This document shows positions 31,728 to 35,650 of a stretch of DNA of 35,650 nucleotides, one piece after another (the stretch's first letter is position 1; each line of letters starts with the position of its first letter). The notes beneath the pieces are model-generated. The model was given only the letters and a program-made list of their open reading frames with translations, was not told the origin of the DNA and ran no database searches. The position numbers and the translations under genes were made by a program. The stretch comes from an uncultured Bacteroides sp. (lineage in GTDB: Bacteria; Bacteroidota; Bacteroidia; Bacteroidales; Bacteroidaceae), in assembly GCA_945965395.1 (NCBI GenBank), contig CAMFND010000158.1, positions 1 through 35,650 on the forward strand, written 5' to 3'.

Positions 31728-31769
31728 AGCCTGCGGTTCAGATGCGTCTTTGAACCGCAGGCTTTTTTT
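31728..31769. terminator. Strong intrinsic terminator between convergent genes
   Basis: Perfect 13-bp stem AGCCTGCGGTTCA (31728-31740) with TGAACCGCAGGCT (31751-31763), 10-base loop, then a T run. On the minus strand there is no long T tract, but it lies between two genes that face each other and may serve both. Confidence 0.85.
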
Positions 31770-31809
31770 ATGCTGTCATTCTCATGCCGCATGTGCAGGC
31801 ATTGATTCC

Positions 31810-32760
31810 TTATTTTTTATCTGCCTGTCTTCTGAAAATCTGTGCCGCAATGCTGCCTGAGAAGTTGTGCCATACCGAGAACATAGCTCCGGGTACGGCC
31901 GCCATGGGAAACAAGGCAAAATGAGTGGCGGCCAGTGAAGTGGCCAGACCTGAATTTTGCATACCTACCTCGATGGCGATGGCCGACCGTTTGGACGGCT
32001 CGCTTCCGACAAGAGAGGAGAGACTATAGCCCAGGGCCAGTCCGAGTACGTTGTGCAGAATCACTGCTACGGCCACTATCAGGCTGCAAGCTAGGATGCT
32101 GGCTGCGTTGTGCGCTACGATAATGCCGATGATGAACGCAATAGATAAGGTGGAAATCATCGGTAGCAACGGTATAATCCGTCGGGTGGTGCGCTGGAAG
32201 TAATGATTGGCAGCCACTCCCAGTACGATGGGCACTATCACCACCTGTACGATACTTAAAAACATGCCTGCCACATCTACCTCCACCGACTCTCCGGCAA
32301 GCAGCCATACGAGGGCAGGTGTTACGATGGGAGCCAGCAGTGTAGAAACTCCGGTCATGGCCACGCTCAGGGCTACATCGCCTTTGGCCAGGTAGCAGAT
32401 AACATTGCTGGCTGTACCTCCCGGACAACATCCCACGAGAATCACTCCTAAGGCGAGTTCTTCCGGCAGCGACAATAACTTGCAGAGCAGCCACGCCAGC
32501 GAGGGCATGATAAGAAACTGTGCCAGTTCGCCGACGAGGATGTCTTTCGGATGTTGCAAGACCGGCCGGAAGTCGGACGGACGAAGCGTCAGTCCCATGC
32601 CGAACATCACCACGCCCAGCATCGGTGTGATGGCTGATGTATCTATCCAGACGAACGAGGAGGGAAGAAAGAGAGCCACGGCCGTTACCAGCACTACCAC
32701 AAGGGTGATGTGGGCAGCAATCCATGCCGAGATTTGGATGAGCTTATTTTTCATTGTCAT
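31810..32760 (-). CDS. Bile acid:sodium symporter (BASS) family transporter
   Basis: 316 residues, about ten hydrophobic segments. BASS signatures: FGMGLTLRPSDF near the start, VGCCPGGTASNVICYLAKGD in the crossed helix, and a second crossed-helix region IAIEVGMQNSGLATSLAATH. It is a sodium-coupled carrier of organic anions; the substrate is unknown. Two in-frame starts (ATG 32760 and 32754) cannot be told apart. A TAGCTTTG -7 motif lies on the minus strand at 32778-32785, 17 bases upstream. Confidence 0.9.
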   Translation of the reverse strand: MTMKNKLIQISAWIAAHITLVVVLVTAVALFLPSSFVWIDTSAITPMLGVVMFGMGLTLRPSDFRPVLQHPKDILVGELAQFLIMPSLAWLLCKLLSLPEELALGVILVGCCPGGTASNVICYLAKGDVALSVAMTGVSTLLAPIVTPALVWLLAGESVEVDVAGMFLSIVQVVIVPIVLGVAANHYFQRTTRRIIPLLPMISTLSIAFIIGIIVAHNAASILACSLIVAVAVILHNVLGLALGYSLSSLVGSEPSKRSAIAIEVGMQNSGLATSLAATHFALFPMAAVPGAMFSVWHNFSGSIAAQIFRRQADKK

Positions 32761-32777
32761 TTTTTCAAAATTGTCTG

Positions 32778-32785
32778 CAAAGCTA
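32778..32785 (-). promoter_or_regulatory. -7 promoter element of the BASS transporter
   Basis: On the minus strand TAGCTTTG matches TAnnTTTG, 17 bases before the first ATG. Confidence 0.5.
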
Positions 32786-32959
32786 CAAAATTTCGTGCGA
32801 ATCTTGGCGGGAATGTGGGCAAAGTACTCCTCCTGACTCGTGGAATATGATTCAGCTTCTACTGTATATGCAAAGTCAGCTCTGTCTACCTTTTCCTAAA
32901 ATCTGTAACATGGGTATATAGTCCGAGGATTTGTATACCATCCGGTATTCTGCCCTTTT

Positions 32960-32967
32960 CTATTTTT
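32960..32967 (+). promoter_or_regulatory. -7 promoter element of the broken DUF3737 gene
   Basis: TATTTTTG matches TAnnTTTG, 48 bases before ATG 33016. The rest of 32786-33015 holds no gene. Confidence 0.45.
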
Positions 32968-33015
32968 GTATCGGTTAATTGATAAGTAACAGATATGATT
33001 GGAGGAGAAAATTAT

Positions 33016-33200
33016 ATGGAAGTTATCAGAAATTCAGAATTCGGGGCGAACGCCCTTTGTTTGAGTCGTATAATCTGCGTTTGGAAAACGTAATAATCCG
33101 TGCCGGAGAATCAGCCATCAAGGAGTGCAGCAACATTGAGGCAGTAAAATGGAGCTTCACCGGAGCTATCCCAGAAGCATCCGGCTGCACAAAAGAAAAC
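33016..33200 (+). pseudogene. DUF3737 family protein, frameshifted and truncated
   Basis: ATG 33016 gives MEVIRNSEFG, the start of DUF3737 proteins. At a run of four G's (33043-33046) the frame breaks; in the next frame the match continues as ERPLFESYNLRLENV, then IIRAGESAIKECSNIEAVKW. One extra G would restore EFGGERPLF. Similarity ends about 33150 and the following bases belong to the leader of the MATE gene. Family members are normally over 200 residues long, so only the N-terminal quarter is left. Confidence 0.8.
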
Positions 33201-33204
33201 GGAT

Positions 33205-34099
33205 ATGCTGCTTGACCTTATCCGTGACGGCCGTCCGATGACCTTGCGACAGCAGCTGCGCCTGACCGTAGGGCTCAGCGTTCCGGCCATTATAGTACAG
33301 CTGTCTTCCATCATCATGCAGTATATCGATGCAGCCATGGTGGGACGTATCGATGCGGAGGCATCTGCTTCCATCGGACTGATATCAACCACCACATGGC
33401 TTTTCTGGGGATTTTGCACGGCTGCCGCTACGGGCTTTTCCGTACAGGTGGCTCACAGAATCGGAGCAGGCGACCTGAAGGGAGCGCGTATGGTGCTGCA
33501 GCAGTCACTTGTTGGTACACTGGTCTTCAGTCTGCTGCTGGCCATATTGGGCGCGAGCATCAGCTCCTCACTGCCGGCATGGCTGGGAGGCGATGTTTCC
33601 ATCCGTCGGGATGCATCCGTTTATTTTTTCATATTTTCCATTTTCCTGCCCTCTTGTCGGCCAGAGCATCGGAGCCGGACGGAAGAAGCTGACCCGCAGC
33701 TTTGCCCATATTACTGTACTGATGGGAATGGCCATCATGGGCGTAATGGGTATCCTTATGTATCTGTTCGCCCCTCAGATTATCGGGATGATGACTCCGG
33801 TCGAAGAAATCCGTCAGCTGGGGGTAATGGCTTTACGCATCGAAGCTTTTGCTGAGCCCATGTTTGCGGCCTCTATTGTTGCATACGGAGTCTTTGTCGG
33901 AGCAGTCGATACACTGATTCCATGCCTGATGAATTTCTTCAGCATCTGGGCTGTACGTCTGACTCTGGCTGCCTGGCTTACCCCTACATTGGGACTGCAA
34001 GGCGTATGGATTGCCATGTGCGTAGAATTGTGTTTTCGTGGATTTATCTTCCTTGTACGTTTGAAACGTGGACGATGGTTGAAATGCGGTAAGACGTAA
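33205..34099 (+). pseudogene. MATE-family efflux transporter with internal deletion and frameshift
   Basis: The first frame (from ATG 33205) gives the MATE N-terminus (MTLRQQLRLTVGLSVPAIIV; AMVGRIDAEASASIGLISTT; ATGFSVQVAHRIGAGDLKGA) up to YFFIFSIFLP. Near 33645-33655 it jumps to the other frame: LVGQSIGAGRKKLTRSFAHI and the C-terminal helices to GRWLKCGKT, stop at 34099. Each half is about 148 residues. MATE proteins have about 440, so around 150 in the middle are missing and the halves are out of frame. Non-functional. Confidence 0.85.
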
Positions 34100-34459
34100 T
34101 TGATGAGAATTAACGAACCGGCAACCCAGGTAAACGCCAAGGCTGTAGCATCAGCTCTCAGGTGACTTTATATCAAAAAAACACCGATCATCGGAATATG
34201 CTAAAGTCGTATCCGGTGGTCGGTTTCATTTCTTGTCTTTTTGTTTGCCTGTTATTTTCGTTCAAAATGGGCAAATGTGAACTATTATTTGTTCAGAATT
34301 TGTAGTTGGTTGTCGCCCATCATTCTCAGGCCTTTAATAAAGCATTTAATAAGGAATCTCATTTTCGTAGTTGTTTTTATGTTTTACAACACAAAATTAC
34401 ACATTGTTTATTATATAATATGTTGTATAGCATAAAATTTTCATGAGAGGCCTTAATAC
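34100..34459. other. Non-coding stretch with a terminator-like hairpin and a possible tiny ORF
   Basis: No normal gene. It holds an imperfect hairpin after the MATE remnant (34183-34224) and, on the minus strand (34285-34362), a 25-residue basic ORF (MRFLIKCFIKGLRMMGDNQL, then QILNK) preceded by TAATTTTG, a TAnnTTTG match at 34392-34399. Whether it is translated is unclear. Confidence 0.3.
34183..34224 (+). terminator. Terminator-like hairpin after the MATE remnant
   Basis: ACCGATCATCGGA (34183-34195) pairs with TCCGGTGGTCGGT (34212-34224), with G-T wobbles, followed by a T-rich stretch (TTTCATTTCTT). Confidence 0.45.
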
Positions 34460-34800
34460 TTGATATATGTCAACCAGATCGATGTACGACAGGCGGAAGC
34501 AGCACTTGCAGAAGCTTTTTATGCAACCAATTCTGCCCGTGCGGCTTTTTATCCAAGTCTGATACTTTCAGGAACACTTGGTTGGACGAATAACAGTAAC
34601 GGCGTAACCATTAATCCTGGCAAATGGCTGTCGTCGGCTATAGCTTCGCTTACCGTTCCATTGTTTAATAAGGGGGTAAACGTGGCTTAATTTGAAAGTA
34701 GCCAAAACGCGTCAGCAGGAAGCCGTTCTGGAGTTTGAATAGTCGTTACTTGATGCGGGAAACGAGGTAAATAATGCTTCTACCGGATGGCAGATTGCTG
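34460..34800 (+). pseudogene. Outer-membrane efflux protein (NodT/OprM-like) fragment
   Basis: The frame gives NQIDVRQAEAALAEAFYATN, SARAAFYPSLILSGTLGW and LSSAIASLTVPLFNKGVNVA, the middle of an OMF lipoprotein of the RND type. One extra T near 34689 makes a TAA. The next frame continues NLKVAKTRQQEAVLEFE, then TAG replaces a CAG. Only about 110 of the usual 450-480 residues remain, with no start. Pump and adaptor genes are absent, so this is a relic of a second efflux operon. Confidence 0.8.
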
Positions 34801-35224
34801 GTAATCATTTCTCTTTATCATGCGCTTGGTGGAGGTACTAAGTAGTGGTTGTATCTTTTTTATTTGTAAATTTATAGGCGTGCTTCCTGAGGCACAAAGA
34901 AAAAGAATTTCTGTGGCATAAACGCAGATGTGATTACGCTTATACAAAAATACCTCGACACGTAGCTGTCAAGGTCGCGACACGAACATGACGAGACATC
35001 AGCACGAACGTGTCAAGACCTCGTCACGTTCGTGTCGAGGTAAATTTAACTCTATTTTCACATAAATGTGCTTAGATGCTTGATTATAGCTGATAGTTTG
35101 CTTTACATTTTTGCTGGGGTGTTACTGAAAAAGTTCGTGGGGGTTGAGTTTTTCCTTTTTTCTAAGGAGGGGATAAACTGTGGAATTGTTGTTTATTGCA
35201 ATGAGGAGGGGAAAGGGGAAAACT
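34801..35224. other. Non-coding stretch around a palindromic element
   Basis: Apart from the palindrome at 34953-35040 nothing gene-like is seen. An 88-residue plus-strand frame (35068-35334) overlaps the DUF3944 remnant and has unconvincing composition. Confidence 0.4.
34953..35040. repeat. Complex palindromic element built on a GACACGAACGTG motif
   Basis: CCTCGACACG (34953-34962) is the exact complement of CGTGTCGAGG (35031-35040). Inside, CGACACGAACATGACGAG (34978-34995) pairs with CTCGTCACGTTCGTGTCG (35020-35037) with one mismatch. The loop holds a further short palindrome CACGAACGTG (35003-35012). Four related copies of the motif thus lie within 88 bp. GC is far above the surroundings. 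Confidence 0.75.
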
Positions 35225-35437
35225 TTACTTGCCTCCAAACAATTGCAGTTCCATTGCAATGTCCTTCCAAAGGAATTTGCAATTATCTGGGTAGTTCTCA
35301 ATGTAGGAATCCTTCTCTGTCAGTTTTTCACTGAAGCGGATGTTTCCCTCTTCATCATGCGTAAGCATGTTACATAATTCGCGAAGTTCAGTATTGCTGC
35401 AATACTGCAAAAACTCCAGATCAATGTCAGTTCTCAT
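35225..35437 (-). pseudogene. DUF3944 / YaaW-like protein, N-terminal remnant
   Basis: 70 residues: DIDLEFLQYCSNTELRELCN, LTHDEEGNIRFSEKLTEKD and WKDIAMELQLFGGK match the start of DUF3944-containing (YaaW-like) proteins, which are usually more than 200 residues long. The frame stops right after 'LQLFGG' and nothing similar follows. ATG at 35437. Could be a short free-standing DUF3944 protein, but truncation is more likely. Confidence 0.65.
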
Positions 35438-35486
35438 TATTTTCAGATTTTATGAATTGGTTATTGAATCTGGGTGCAAAATTAAA

Positions 35487-35524
35487 GAGGCTGTCTCAAA
35501 TAAACTTGAGATAGCCTTTTTTGT
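35487..35524. repeat. Probable insertion-sequence end / hairpin
   Basis: AGGCTGTCTCAA (35488-35499) pairs with TTGAGATAGCCT (35506-35517) with one G-T wobble, followed by T's. Sequences of the type GAGGCTGTCTCAAA are common at insertion-sequence ends in Bacteroides. The base composition and structure after it (see next entries) fit an IS running off the right edge. Confidence 0.5.
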
Positions 35525-35530
35525 GTCTGC

Positions 35531-35577
35531 AAAAAAAATCGGGCAAGTCCTAACTTCGCTCAGTCAGAACTTGCCCG
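35531..35577 (-). terminator. Intrinsic terminator reading leftwards (probably of a transposase)
   Basis: On the minus strand CGGGCAAGT (35577-35569) pairs with ACTTGCCCG (35548-35540), followed by a run of eight T's (35538-35531). It would end a transcript entering from the right edge. Confidence 0.65.
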
Positions 35578-35635
35578 TCTCCCTAAATTTTTGTATCTTA
35601 GGGAATCAAGTCAATATCTGCTTTTACCTCCGTGT

Positions 35636-35650
35636 TTAGGCGATTTTATT
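35636..35650 (-). CDS. Last codons of a leftward gene, probably transposase (partial)
   Basis: On the minus strand the final bases read AAT AAA ATC GCC TAA (NKIA, stop), 59 bases before the leftward terminator. Only four residues are visible; the transposase guess rests on the IS-like end nearby. Confidence 0.3.
   Translation of the reverse strand, partial: NKIA

Noticed and set aside
34241-34435. 64-residue plus-strand hydrophobic frame
   Set aside because: No ATG start and a random-looking AT-rich translation; the minus-strand 25-residue ORF there is only a weak candidate.
35068-35334. 88-residue plus-strand frame
   Set aside because: Overlaps the DUF3944 remnant on the opposite strand and resembles no protein.

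Overview
The window is most likely from a gut Bacteroidales genome (Bacteroides/Phocaeicola type). Intergenic regions carry TAnnTTTG -7 promoter motifs with no clear Shine-Dalgarno sites. Lipoprotein signals and Bacteroides-style families (DUF3737, DUF2582-like winged helix, DUF3944, M49 peptidase, RND pump, BASS transporter) fit this. No rRNA or tRNA gene and no recombinase gene was seen.

Region 1 (1-7690) is an AT-rich, one-direction array of small single-gene cassettes. About eleven cassettes encode short membrane or secreted proteins of unknown function. One protein is recognisable as a GAD-like/Tdi1-type (DUF1851) immunity protein, and another is an exported ankyrin protein with a C-terminal SH3-like domain. 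Cassettes are separated by an oriented repeat of about 55-60 bp (called R1-R12 here). Most copies fold into a two-part hairpin with a constant asymmetric internal loop ('AT' opposite 'C'). Arm sequences differ between copies, but pairing is largely preserved, with GATAAC and AACCATTA-nn-AACA boxes around it. This looks like an integron-style recombination site and fits the recombinase-associated acquired interbacterial defence (orphan immunity) arrays known in Bacteroidales. The recombinase, if there is one, lies outside the window.

Region 2 (7690-17604) continues the accessory island without full repeats. It holds a TetR gene, then an operon with paired TetR-type operators encoding a two-TM protein, a lipoprotein and two DUF1266 proteins. 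A decayed copy of the ankyrin cassette, two large cytoplasmic ankyrin proteins, a degenerate repeat (R13), a MORN/YwqK-type secreted protein and two membrane-anchored small proteins follow. No toxin gene was seen, which suits a defensive (immunity) island.

Region 3 (17690-24321) is of higher GC and chromosome-like: an AraC regulator divergent from a complete RND tripartite efflux operon (lipoprotein adaptor, inner-membrane pump, outer-membrane channel) that ends at a strong terminator.

Region 4 (24344-32785) holds housekeeping-type genes: two small proteins, a DEDDh exonuclease, an EamA transporter, thioredoxin, a small Cys-rich protein, a flavodoxin-fold reductase, an unknown 431-aa protein, an M49-type lipoprotein peptidase and a BASS transporter. 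It also contains a scar where an AEC transporter and an AlkZ-like gene were truncated into each other.

Region 5 (32960-35650) is a decay zone: frameshifted DUF3737, internally deleted MATE transporter, outer-membrane efflux protein fragment, a long palindromic element, a truncated DUF3944 gene, and what looks like the end of an insertion sequence running off the right edge.
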